Below the pieces are notes generated by a model that did not search any database, had not been told where the DNA came from, and worked only from the letters and a program-made list of their open reading frames with translations. From Ga0077527 sp964486865 (GTDB lineage: Bacteria > Pseudomonadota > Gammaproteobacteria > Burkholderiales > SG8-41): DNA of 64,000 nucleotides. Positions 8,673 through 16,282 of this stretch are shown in pieces. The stretch spans positions 3,147 to 67,146 of the forward strand of contig CAZAOZ010000012.1 of assembly GCA_964486865.1 (NCBI GenBank). The letters are read 5' to 3'. Position 1 is the first letter of the stretch. Every line of letters begins with the position of its first letter. The position numbers and the translations under genes were made by a program.

Positions 8673-8918
8673 CTATTCGCGGATGCCGACGTCCCTGATC
8701 AGCCTGCCCCACTTCGCCATTTCGGATTTGATCGTCGCGGCGAAAGCTTCCGGCGTCGTCGCCATCGCTTCGGTGCCGGCAGCAACCAGTTTTTCCTTCA
8801 CGTCGGGCCGCTGCATGATGCGCACGATTTCGGTGTTGAGCTGGCGGATGACGGGGTCGGGCGTGCGCGCCGGCGCAAACATCCCGTTCAGCGACACTGA
8901 CTCGTAACCGGGCAGTGC
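8673..8918 (-). pseudogene. Truncated Bug gene (C-terminal third)
   Basis: The minus-strand frame ending in TAG at 8673 encodes about 80 residues (LPGYESVSLNGMFAPAR to RDVGIRE) that are nearly the same as the end of the intact Bug gene at 10282-11229, at both protein and DNA level. The match stops near 8918, where the DNA changes abruptly into rhodanese coding sequence on the other strand. The remaining two thirds of the gene and its signal peptide are missing. It is a duplicated fragment and part of a pair of direct repeats with about 10282-10530. Confidence 0.88.
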
Positions 8919-9185
8919 TACGGCCGGATTCCCGGCGCGCGCCACGTGTTTTTCGAAAAACTGCTGAACACCAACAAAAGCCTGAAATCACGAGACGAAC
9001 TGCAGGCCGTCTTCGATGCCAGCGGCGCCGACCCGCAAAAGGACATCATTGCCTACTGCCGGCTCAGCCACCGCGCGACGGTGCTATAGTTCGCCCTCAC
9101 GGAAATCCTCGGCCTGAAACGGGTCAGGGTGTACGATGGCCCGTGGACCGAATGGGGCAACGTGGTCGGACTGCCGATCGAGCGC
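8916..9185 (+). pseudogene. Rhodanese C-terminal fragment with internal stop
   Basis: Frame 8916-9185 matches the last 90 residues of the intact rhodanese at 6795: CYGRIPGARHVFFE, the active-site YCRLSHRA, and YDGPWTEWGNVVGLPIER at the end. A TAG at 9087-9089 interrupts it just after the active site, at the place of Tyr in the intact copy, and its own terminal stop codon is lost. From 9090 the frame is open and continues without a stop into the downstream Bug gene. The N-terminal domain is absent because the fragment begins at the breakpoint with the truncated Bug gene. It is not expected to be functional. Confidence 0.88.
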
Positions 9186-9254
9186 GGACCAAAAACGGTG
9201 CGCTCTTTTTCCAGAACATTCGCACAGAAAAACACGATGGAAGGCAAGACGACG

Positions 9255-10223
9255 ATGAAGGAAAGAATATTCCGATTGGGCCTGTACTTGGGTCTCGCGG
9301 TGCTTTCCCTGGAAGCAATCGGGCAAGGTTTCCCTTCAAAACCAGTACGCTTTATCATTCCATTTCCTCCTGGAGCCGGGCCCGATATTGTCTCGCGGAC
9401 AATAGCACCCAAACTCTCGGAGCGATGGGGACAGCAAATTGTCGTTGACAATCGTCCCGGCGGTGGGGGCAACATCGCGGTTGAGTTGAGCGCAAAAGCA
9501 GTACCTGATGGTCATACGCTGCTTCTGGCTTCCAATCACGTCACCATCAACCCCAGCTTGTTCGAAAAAATACCTTATAACCCGAAGCAGGATTTTATCG
9601 GGGTAACACTGGCCGCAGTTACTCCCAATATCCTGGTGGTCCATCCGTCCCTGCCTTCCAAATCAGTCAAGGAACTTGTCACGCTTGCGAAATCAAAACC
9701 AGGGCAGATCAATTTTTCGTCGGGTGGAAATGGCAGTGTCGGGCATCTTGCCGCCGAAATGTTCAAGGCATCCACCAAGGTGGACATGGTACATATTCCG
9801 TACAAAGGTCCGACCGCGGCCATAACCGCACTTTTAAGCGGGGAGGCCTCGATAGGTTTTCTCTTGGCGGCAGCGGCATTGCCGCATACCAAAACCGGGA
9901 AGTTGCGGGGGCTTGCCGTAACAGGCAGCAACCGCTCGCCCGCGGCTCCGGAACTGCCGACCGTGGTGGAGACCGGCGTGGCAGGTTACGACATCGTGGC
10001 ATGGCAGGGCGTATTTGCTCCGACCGGCACACCACAAAACATCATAAAAAAAATATATTCCGATACGATCGCCGTGCTCGGCATGCCAGACATCAGGCGC
10101 GCACTGTTGGCCCAGGCTTTTGAACCCGTCGGAAACACACCGGAAGAATTTTCAGAATACATAAAGAACGATCTCGTGAAATGGGCCAGAGTTGTTCGGG
10201 AAGCGCGTGTCCAGGTAGATTGA
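9255..10223 (+). CDS. Bug/TctC-family solute-binding protein (3)
   Basis: A 322-residue exported receptor; the signal peptide (MKERIFRLGLYLGLAVLSL) ends near AIGQG. Loop motifs are IPFPPGAGPDIVSR and DNRPGGGGNIAVE, then AVPDGHTLL. I start at the ATG at 9255, preceded by GGAAGG. The frame is open upstream through the rhodanese remnant to 9090, so a fused readthrough product is possible in principle but would bury the signal peptide. It lies between the two direct-repeat copies of the Bug C-terminus and converges on the next gene. Confidence 0.92.
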   Translation: MKERIFRLGLYLGLAVLSLEAIGQGFPSKPVRFIIPFPPGAGPDIVSRTIAPKLSERWGQQIVVDNRPGGGGNIAVELSAKAVPDGHTLLLASNHVTINPSLFEKIPYNPKQDFIGVTLAAVTPNILVVHPSLPSKSVKELVTLAKSKPGQINFSSGGNGSVGHLAAEMFKASTKVDMVHIPYKGPTAAITALLSGEASIGFLLAAAALPHTKTGKLRGLAVTGSNRSPAAPELPTVVETGVAGYDIVAWQGVFAPTGTPQNIIKKIYSDTIAVLGMPDIRRALLAQAFEPVGNTPEEFSEYIKNDLVKWARVVREARVQVD

Positions 10224-10281
10224 GGGAATCAGCGGGTGATCTATCACCCTGAAGCCCGGGAACCGCTCATTGCAGCCCGCA

Positions 10282-11229
10282 TCACTCGCGAATACCGGCC
10301 TCGCGGATCAGCCTGCCCCACTTGGCCATTTCCGACTGGATCGTCGCCGCGAACTCTTCCGGCGTGGTCGCCATGGCATCGGTGCCGGCAGCAACCAGTT
10401 TCTCTTTCACGTCGGGCCGCTTCATGATGCGCACGATTTCGGTGTTGAGCTGGCGGATGACGGGATCGGGCGTACGCGCCGGCGCAAACATGCCGTTCAG
10501 CGACACTGACTCGTAACCAGGCAGCGCCGCGGCCAGCAACGGCAGGCCGGGCGCCAGCGCCGTCGGCTGCAGGCTGGTCACCGCCAGCGCGCGCAGCTTC
10601 CCCGACTTGATATGCGGCGTTACCGAGCCCGCGGTCGGAAACATCATTTCCACCTCACCGCTCAACAACCCGATCAGCGAACCGCCGGTACCCTTGTAGG
10701 CGACGCGCACGATGTTGAGCTGCGCCATCGCCTTGAACAGCTCCGCGGCGAGATGGGGTGCTGCGCCCAGCGAGCCCGCCGCGTAATTGAGTTCTCCCGG
10801 CCGCGCCCTGGCCAGCGCGATCAGTTCGCGCACCGACTTCACGGGCAGCGACGGATGCACGACGATGATGTTGGGTGAAGCAGCCACCAGCGTAATGGGC
10901 ACGAAATCCTTCACCGGGTCGTACGGCGTGTTGCTGCGGATGAATGGGGACAACCACACCGCGCTGCCGTAGAGCAGCAGCGTGTACCCGTCGGCGGGCG
11001 CGCGGGCGACGATTTCAGCGGCAATCGTGCCGCGATTATCGACAATCACGGTCTGCCCGAGCGCCGGGCGCAACTCCTGCGCAATCAGCCGCGCGACAAT
11101 GTCGTTGGCGCTGCCCGGCGCGACGGTGACGATGCGCACGGGCTTCGCCGGATAAGCCTGCGCGAGCGCAGCACCCGGCGCGCCTGTGCCGAGCAGAACC
11201 ATCATCACCAGCCATTGCCACTGTTGCAT
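10282..11229 (-). CDS. Bug/TctC-family solute-binding protein (4), shortened ligand loop
   Basis: A 315-residue exported receptor with signal peptide MQQWQWLVMMVLLGTG ending near ALAQA. The first loop is TVAPGSANDIVAR rather than the usual FPAGG-type sequence. In the second loop the glycine-rich stretch after DNRG is missing: DNRGTIAAEIVARAPADG, about six residues shorter than in its neighbours. These two loops normally hold the ligand carboxylate, so its specificity may be altered. The C-terminal 80 residues are duplicated at 8673-8918. It is the last gene of the minus-strand run that includes TauD and the aldehyde dehydrogenase. Confidence 0.9.
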   Translation of the reverse strand: MQQWQWLVMMVLLGTGAPGAALAQAYPAKPVRIVTVAPGSANDIVARLIAQELRPALGQTVIVDNRGTIAAEIVARAPADGYTLLLYGSAVWLSPFIRSNTPYDPVKDFVPITLVAASPNIIVVHPSLPVKSVRELIALARARPGELNYAAGSLGAAPHLAAELFKAMAQLNIVRVAYKGTGGSLIGLLSGEVEMMFPTAGSVTPHIKSGKLRALAVTSLQPTALAPGLPLLAAALPGYESVSLNGMFAPARTPDPVIRQLNTEIVRIMKRPDVKEKLVAAGTDAMATTPEEFAATIQSEMAKWGRLIREAGIRE

Positions 11230-11233
11230 CGCC

Positions 11234-11303
11234 TGCCCCTCTCCCCAACCCTCTACTCCGCTTCAAGTGTTCCCTTGTCCCCGCTTGCGGGGAGAGGGGG
11301 GTT
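11234..11303 (+). repeat. CCCTCTCCCC-type intergenic repeat, copy 1
   Basis: C-rich/G-rich imperfect palindrome with the core CTTCAAGTGTTCCCTTGTCC followed by CCCGCTTGCGGGGAGAGGGG. The same element occurs at about 40104-40174 and, inside coding sequence, at 54438-54534. Here it lies just upstream of the Bug start at 11229, between that gene and the TauD gene. Confidence 0.75.
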
Positions 11304-11394
11304 CATTTTGTCAGCCGCTCTTATTCTTGTCAGCCGCCATTGTTATTCAGCAGACTGGCGGCGCACGTTGCGCCATCACTATACCAATGGTTCG

Positions 11395-12282
11395 TTACCG
11401 CGGCCGGTCGCCGCTGATCTGCACACGATGCATCATGCGGCGCTCGCGGTCATCAAACGCATCGCGGCGGTGAATCAGGCAACGGTTGTCCCAGATCAGC
11501 GTGTCGCCCGCCTGCCATTCGTGGCCCCACACGAACTCGGGCCGCGATGCATGTGCCCACAGCTGATCGAGCAGGCGTTCACTTTCTTCGAGCGGCAGGC
11601 CGATGATGTAAGCGTTGCGGCGGCGACCGAGATACAGCGCCTTGCGCCCGGTCAGCGGATGGGTGCGAAAAATTTTGTGCTGCGCGCCGGGCGCTTCGCG
11701 CGGATCGGTCACCTCGGCGAATCCCTTGCGCAACTGGCCGGCACTGTTGTACGTCTCGTCGTGAATCAGCATCATGCCCTCGAGCCGCGTCCTGAGTGCG
11801 GCGGGCAGCGTGTCGTAGGCGAGATACTGGTTGGCAAAGTACGTGTTGCCGCCGGCGGGCGGCACTTCCAGCGCATGCAGCATCGCGTAACTGCAGGGCT
11901 TCGCGCGGTACGACATGTCGGTATGCCAGATCGCTTCGCCCGCGCCAAGATTGCCCAGCGGCCGGCCGTCGGCCGTCAGATTGGAAATCACCAGGATGTC
12001 CGGATACGCGTCGATATAGGGCTTGCCGATGACGCTCATGCCCGGCGGCTCGAGTTCGCCGAAGGCTTTGCCGAGCGCGATCAGTTGCGGGTCCGTAATC
12101 GGCTGGCCGCGCACGAACACGACCAGATGTTCCAGCAACGCCTGCTTCAGCGTCGCGACCGTGACGGCATCCAGCGCGGCCAGATCGACGCCCTCGACTT
12201 CCGTGCCGCAGCCTTTGCCGCTCGGCACGATGCGCGGCGCCCGCATTGACGGCAACGGCGTTTTTGTCTGCACATCAGGCAT
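11395..12282 (-). CDS. TauD/TfdA-family 2-oxoglutarate-dependent dioxygenase
   Basis: A 295-residue non-haem Fe(II) oxygenase. The metal triad is visible as His120 and Asp122 (WHTDMSY) and His271 (DNRCLIHRRD), with Arg286 near the C-terminus as the likely 2-oxoglutarate ligand. Family members hydroxylate taurine, other sulfonates, aryloxyacetates or similar compounds with release of CO2 and succinate. The actual substrate cannot be read from the sequence. I prefer the ATG at 12282 to the upstream TTG at 12321. Together with the Bug gene downstream it could form an uptake-plus-oxidation pair. Confidence 0.9.
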   Translation of the reverse strand: MPDVQTKTPLPSMRAPRIVPSGKGCGTEVEGVDLAALDAVTVATLKQALLEHLVVFVRGQPITDPQLIALGKAFGELEPPGMSVIGKPYIDAYPDILVISNLTADGRPLGNLGAGEAIWHTDMSYRAKPCSYAMLHALEVPPAGGNTYFANQYLAYDTLPAALRTRLEGMMLIHDETYNSAGQLRKGFAEVTDPREAPGAQHKIFRTHPLTGRKALYLGRRRNAYIIGLPLEESERLLDQLWAHASRPEFVWGHEWQAGDTLIWDNRCLIHRRDAFDDRERRMMHRVQISGDRPR

Positions 12283-12783
12283 CGGTTTTCTCTGGTATTG
12301 CCTTTCCGGGTGATGCACCAATCATACGGATCAGCCGCGCCCGCGGCCAGCACCCTAAACCCCGCGCATTCCCGGCCGTTAATGAATCAGCTCCGGCAAC
12401 TCCGGGTCGGGCCAGTCTCACGAACCAAGGCCAAGTCGATCCGGTTGCTGCCACCGAAGTCCGCTGTTGTGCGCGCCCCTCTGCCGGGTGTACCTGATGC
12501 GGACGTGCGGCGACCACCCTCCACCCGCAGTCCGGGGGGTTGTCCCGACCGGGGTTCCGGAGTGACCCAAAGGGCGCGGCTCAGGTCGCGCCCTTTGCTT
12601 TTGGTCTTTCAGACTATTCAACGGGTTGTACGCGCCGCCCCGGCGATACCCGAAATTGCGCGACGTACCGCCCCCTGTTCTGCTCAAGAAAAAAGCAGCT
12701 GCTGTCGATAATGAACACAGCAGTAGTGGTCGCAAGAATCGGCGCGGTATTACCCGCGCCGAATCCGGAAGGAGGTTGCCGTC
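12283..12783 (+). other. Structured intergenic region, possible leader or small RNA
   Basis: This 500-base gap has no convincing ORF but contains several strong plus-strand hairpins. One near 12502-12536 pairs CGGAC/GTCCG and TGCGG/CCGCA; a terminator-like hairpin lies at 12569-12602; and GGCGCGG/CCGCGCC (12741-12760) ends eight bases before a perfect Shine-Dalgarno. The arrangement resembles a structured leader or a small RNA with its own terminator ahead of the small ORF at 12784. I could not match it to a known RNA class. Confidence 0.35.
12569..12602 (+). terminator. Intrinsic terminator-like hairpin
   Basis: Perfect 10-bp stem AAAGGGCGCG / CGCGCCCTTT (12569-12578 with 12587-12596), 8-base loop, followed by GCTTTT on the plus strand. 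The minus side has no T-run, so it should act on plus-strand transcripts. Confidence 0.6.
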
Positions 12784-12966
12784 ATGCAACAACTTGCTTT
12801 GCCTCTGCAAATCGATCCAAGCGCGGATCCCGCGCTGCGGCGCGCGTGGCTCATCAGCCGCGTCCGCCTGCCCTTTCACATTGCCATCAATACGCCGGCC
12901 ATCGCCATCTGCCTGCGGCAAATGGCTGCCGCAGACCGCCGGCGCCGCGGTTACGCCGCCGGTTGA
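12784..12966 (+). CDS. Small unrecognised protein, 60 residues
   Basis: The ORF is short, but its start is unusually well supported: AAGGAGGT at 12769-12776, a perfect anti-16S match, lies seven bases before the ATG. The product begins MQQLALPLQIDPSADPALRR, has a central PFHIAINTPAIAICL stretch and a basic end. It has no signal peptide and no clear membrane segment. I do not recognise it. It follows the structured region described above and converges on the aldehyde dehydrogenase gene with 12 bases between stops. Confidence 0.5.
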   Translation: MQQLALPLQIDPSADPALRRAWLISRVRLPFHIAINTPAIAICLRQMAAADRRRRGYAAG

Positions 12967-12978
12967 ACAGCGCGGGCG

Positions 12979-14418
12979 TTACAGCCCCGCCTGCGTGATG
13001 AACTTCGAGATCAAATAGGGTTCGATGGCCTCGCTGCCGCCCTCGGAGCCGTAGCCGGAATCCTTCACCCCGCCGAACGGCACCTCGGGTAACGCAAAGC
13101 CCAGGTGATTGATGGTCATCATGCCGGTCTCGACCTGCGCCGCGATCGCGTTCGCGGTTTTCGCGGACTTCGTCCACGCGTAGGCGGCGAGTCCGTACGG
13201 CAGGCGGTTGGCCTCGGTCACCGCATCGTCGAATGTCCTGAACGGATTGATGATCGCCAGCGGACCGAAAGGCTCGGTGTTCATCGCCATCGCGCTGGTC
13301 GCCAGTTCGGTAATCACCGTCGGCTCGAAAAAATTGCCCTTCTCGCCGATCGGGTAGCCGCCGGTCTGCACCTTGCCGCCGTGTTTTTTTGCATCCTCGA
13401 CGTTCGCCACCATCGCGCTCTGCCGGCGCGGATTGGCCAGCGTCGCCATCTTGGTATCCTTGTCGAAACCGTCACCGACCTTGATCGCCTTCGCACCTTC
13501 GGTGAACTTCTCGACGAACTGCTTGTAGATCCCCTCCTGCACCAGGAACCGCGTCGGCGACACGCACACCTGGCCGGCGTTGCGGTACTTCATGAAGGTC
13601 ATGGTCTTCGCCGCGAGCTCGACGTCGGCATCATCAAAAATGATCACCGGCGCGTGGCCGCCCAGTTCCATGGTCGCACGCTTCATGTACTGGCCGGCCA
13701 TCGCCGCCAGTTGCTTGCCCACCGGCGTGGAGCCGGTGAAGGTGATCTTGCGGATCACCGGATGCGGAATCAGGTAACTTGAAATCTCCGCCGGGCTGCC
13801 ATACACCAGGTTGATGACGCCGGCCGGCACGCCGGCGTCAGCAAATGCGCGCACCAGCTCCGCCGGTGAGGCCGGGGTTTCTTCCGGCGCCTTGATGATG
13901 ATCGAACAGCCGGTGGACAGCGCCGCCGACAGCTTGCGCACCGCCTGGTTGATCGGGAAATTCCACGGCGTAAAGGCCGCGACCGGGCCGACCGGCTCCT
14001 TCACCACCAGTTGATAAATGCCCTCGGCGCGCGCCGGAATCACGCGACCATAGGCGCGGCGGCCTTCCTCGGCGAACCAGTCGATCAGGTCGGCGCCGGC
14101 CAGCGCCTCGAGTTTGGCTTCGCCGACGGGCTTGCCCTGCTCGAAGGTCATGTAAGTCGCGATGGTATCGGCGCGCTCGCGGACCAGATCCGCGGCCTTG
14201 CGCATGATCTTGCTGCGCTCGTAGGCCGACACCTTGCGCCATACCCTGAAGCCGGCTTCCGCAGCCTCAAGCGCACGATCGAGGTCGGCTTTTTCGGCGT
14301 AAGCGACCGTGCCGATCTGCTGGTGATTGGCGGGATTGACGACCGGCAGCGTGCGGCCGGCGGTAGCGGGGCACCACTGGCCGTTGATGTAGAGCAGCGT
14401 GTTGGGATACGTGGACAT
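12979..14418 (-). CDS. Aldehyde dehydrogenase, succinate-semialdehyde type
   Basis: A 479-residue NAD(P)-dependent aldehyde dehydrogenase. The cofactor-binding segment (PWNFPINQAV, KAPEETPASPAEL), the general base Glu251 (MELGGHAP) and the catalytic Cys285 (GQVCVSP) are all present, and PFGGVKDSGYGSEGG near the end is typical of the GabD/succinate-semialdehyde group. The exact aldehyde is uncertain. The frame is open to a GTG at 14487, but the ATG at 14418 matches the family N-terminus. It is the last gene of the run 17194-12979 with RraA, Bug and LigI-like genes. Confidence 0.88.
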   Translation of the reverse strand: MSTYPNTLLYINGQWCPATAGRTLPVVNPANHQQIGTVAYAEKADLDRALEAAEAGFRVWRKVSAYERSKIMRKAADLVRERADTIATYMTFEQGKPVGEAKLEALAGADLIDWFAEEGRRAYGRVIPARAEGIYQLVVKEPVGPVAAFTPWNFPINQAVRKLSAALSTGCSIIIKAPEETPASPAELVRAFADAGVPAGVINLVYGSPAEISSYLIPHPVIRKITFTGSTPVGKQLAAMAGQYMKRATMELGGHAPVIIFDDADVELAAKTMTFMKYRNAGQVCVSPTRFLVQEGIYKQFVEKFTEGAKAIKVGDGFDKDTKMATLANPRRQSAMVANVEDAKKHGGKVQTGGYPIGEKGNFFEPTVITELATSAMAMNTEPFGPLAIINPFRTFDDAVTEANRLPYGLAAYAWTKSAKTANAIAAQVETGMMTINHLGFALPEVPFGGVKDSGYGSEGGSEAIEPYLISKFITQAGL

Positions 14419-14508
14419 GGCGGTGCACCTTATGCGAGGAGTAACGGAAAGGCCGAAGGATAAACGACTTTGGCGCGGGCCGGGCACAGAACCGGGTCGC
14501 GGCGGGAC

Positions 14509-15255
14509 TTACGACTGAATCTTCCTGAAGTATGCCTTGTTGGCGATCTCGACCACGCTCATGCCGGCGGCGACGTCGCGGTTGCGCTCCTCCTCGCCTG
14601 CCGACAGCGCCTGCGCGCGCGCCAGCACCTCATGAATGCGTGCCCGCGGGATGAAGCACACGCCGTTGTCGTCGGCCACCACCAGGTCGCCGGCATTGAC
14701 CGGCACGCTGCAGATCTGCACCGGGCCGTTGATTGCGACGGTCTCGACGCGCCACTTGCCGGTGATCAGGCTCACGCCGCGCGCCCAGATCGGATAGCCG
14801 ATACCGCGCGCGGTGGCGATGTCGCGCGTCGCGCCATCGACGATCGCCCCCGCTTCGCCCTGGCGCTTGCCCACGTTCGCCGAATTGCCGCCCAGGCTGG
14901 AGATGCCCGCCACGCCTTCGATCACCAGCACATCGCCAAGTCGGGCGAGATTGTGTGCCTCGATGTCGGCCTGCTTCGACTGGCGCGCCATCGCGCCCAG
15001 CGTCGGTGGTACCGACTGCATGATGTTGCGCACCGTCATCACCGGGCCGACCATGCGCGCGCCGGGCAGCATCGGCCGCAGCGTCGCCGCCGGAATCGCG
15101 CCGTGGATACCCAGTTCGTCCATCGCATCGGATACCGTGCCGGCGAGGTCGGTCAGCGCCAGAAAAGCATCAATGACGTCCTGACCGGGACGCGGAATGT
15201 CGCGCATCACGATGCGCGCGGGATCAATCTTGCCGGTGAGTTTAGGTTCGGCCAT
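14509..15255 (-). CDS. RraA-like / HMG-CHA aldolase-fold protein
   Basis: A 248-residue member of the RraA/LigK fold (class II pyruvate aldolases such as 4-hydroxy-4-methyl-2-oxoglutarate aldolase). The family core GAIVDGATRDIATARGIGYP is clear, with Arg144-Asp145 and Gly123 twenty residues before. The acidic residue usually found three positions after the Asp in active aldolases is Thr148 here, so aldolase activity is plausible but not assured. I chose the ATG at 15255; the upstream extension overlaps the neighbouring Bug gene. The LigI-like gene at 16283 makes a role in a protocatechuate-4,5 or gallate type pathway attractive. Confidence 0.82.
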   Translation of the reverse strand: MAEPKLTGKIDPARIVMRDIPRPGQDVIDAFLALTDLAGTVSDAMDELGIHGAIPAATLRPMLPGARMVGPVMTVRNIMQSVPPTLGAMARQSKQADIEAHNLARLGDVLVIEGVAGISSLGGNSANVGKRQGEAGAIVDGATRDIATARGIGYPIWARGVSLITGKWRVETVAINGPVQICSVPVNAGDLVVADDNGVCFIPRARIHEVLARAQALSAGEEERNRDVAAGMSVVEIANKAYFRKIQS

Positions 15256-15268
15256 GACAAAAGTTCCT

Positions 15269-16234
15269 TTACTCGGCCTTGGCGCCGGACGCCTTGACGA
15301 CCTTGGCCCATTTCTGGATTTCGTCGCGAACGATACGGCCGAACTCATCCGCAGTGGTCGGCATGACGTCCGCCCCCAGCCCCGCCAGCCGCTTGTTGAC
15401 TTCGGGCATCCTGAGTACCGCGACGATGTCGGCATTCAGCCGCGAAATGACTGCGGCAGGCGTGCGCGCCGGCGCGAAGAATCCGTACCAGGAAGTTACG
15501 TCGTAGCCGGGCACCCCGGACTCGGCGACCGTCGGCAAGTCGGAAAGATGCACGGAACGCTTCAAACCGGTCTGCGCGATGGCCCGCAAACGGCCCGCCT
15601 GCACCATCGGCAAGGCCGGCGGCAGCCCCAAAGAAGCCAACTCGATATGCCCCGCCATCACATCAGTCACCACGGGACCGGCGCCCTTGTAGGGCACGTG
15701 CACAATCCTGAGATTATTGCTGACGTTGAGCAGCTCGATCGCCAGATGATTCGGCGATCCGGTATTTGCGCCGAAATTGAGCTTCCCGGGCCTGGCCTTG
15801 GCCAGGGAGATCAGGTCCCTCATCGATTTCACCGGCAGCGACGGATGAACCACGATGACGCTGGGCGCCGTGATGCCCTGCGTGATCGCGACGAGATCCC
15901 TTGCCATGTCGTACTGCAGATTCTTGTACAAGCTCATGCCGATGGCCTGCGGTATGCCCGCCGACAGCAGCGTGTATCCATCAGCCGGCGACTTGGCGAC
16001 GAACTCCGAGCCGATATGGCCGCCCCCGCCGGTGCGGTTTTCGACCAGCACGGGTTTGCCCAGCCTGCCTGCCAGATCGTTGCTGACCATGCGCGCAAGG
16101 ATGTCGGCGGTGCCGCCGGTCGCCAGCGGCACGACGATTTTCACGGGGCGGTTCGGATAATCCTGCGCCACGGCGCATGTGGCGCCGGCCATTCCCAACG
16201 CAGCCACGACGACTGCCGTCCATTGCTTGACCAT
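15269..16234 (-). CDS. Bug/TctC-family solute-binding protein (5)
   Basis: A 321-residue exported receptor. The ATG at 16234 is preceded by GGAGAAG and gives signal peptide MVKQWTAVVVAALGMAG ending near AVAQD; the ATG-like extension to 16252 lacks this. Loop motifs are VPLATGGTADILAR and ENRTGGGGHIGSE. It is flanked by the LigI-like lactonase upstream and the RraA-like gene 13 bases downstream, so it probably captures the acid those enzymes process. Confidence 0.92.
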   Translation of the reverse strand: MVKQWTAVVVAALGMAGATCAVAQDYPNRPVKIVVPLATGGTADILARMVSNDLAGRLGKPVLVENRTGGGGHIGSEFVAKSPADGYTLLSAGIPQAIGMSLYKNLQYDMARDLVAITQGITAPSVIVVHPSLPVKSMRDLISLAKARPGKLNFGANTGSPNHLAIELLNVSNNLRIVHVPYKGAGPVVTDVMAGHIELASLGLPPALPMVQAGRLRAIAQTGLKRSVHLSDLPTVAESGVPGYDVTSWYGFFAPARTPAAVISRLNADIVAVLRMPEVNKRLAGLGADVMPTTADEFGRIVRDEIQKWAKVVKASGAKAE

Positions 16235-16282
16235 GTTCTTCTCCGGAATCATCAGGTTTGAGGTGACAAGGTTGCGACCGAA

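Noticed and set aside
9087..9089. TAG in the rhodanese fragment as pyrrolysine or programmed readthrough.
   Set aside because: The gene is truncated at its 5' side and has lost its own stop; the intact copy has Tyr. Decay is the simpler explanation.
12480..12530. TPP riboswitch, because of ACCTGATGCGGA.
   Set aside because: The upstream CTGAGA element and the rest of the thi-box are absent, and no thiamine gene follows.
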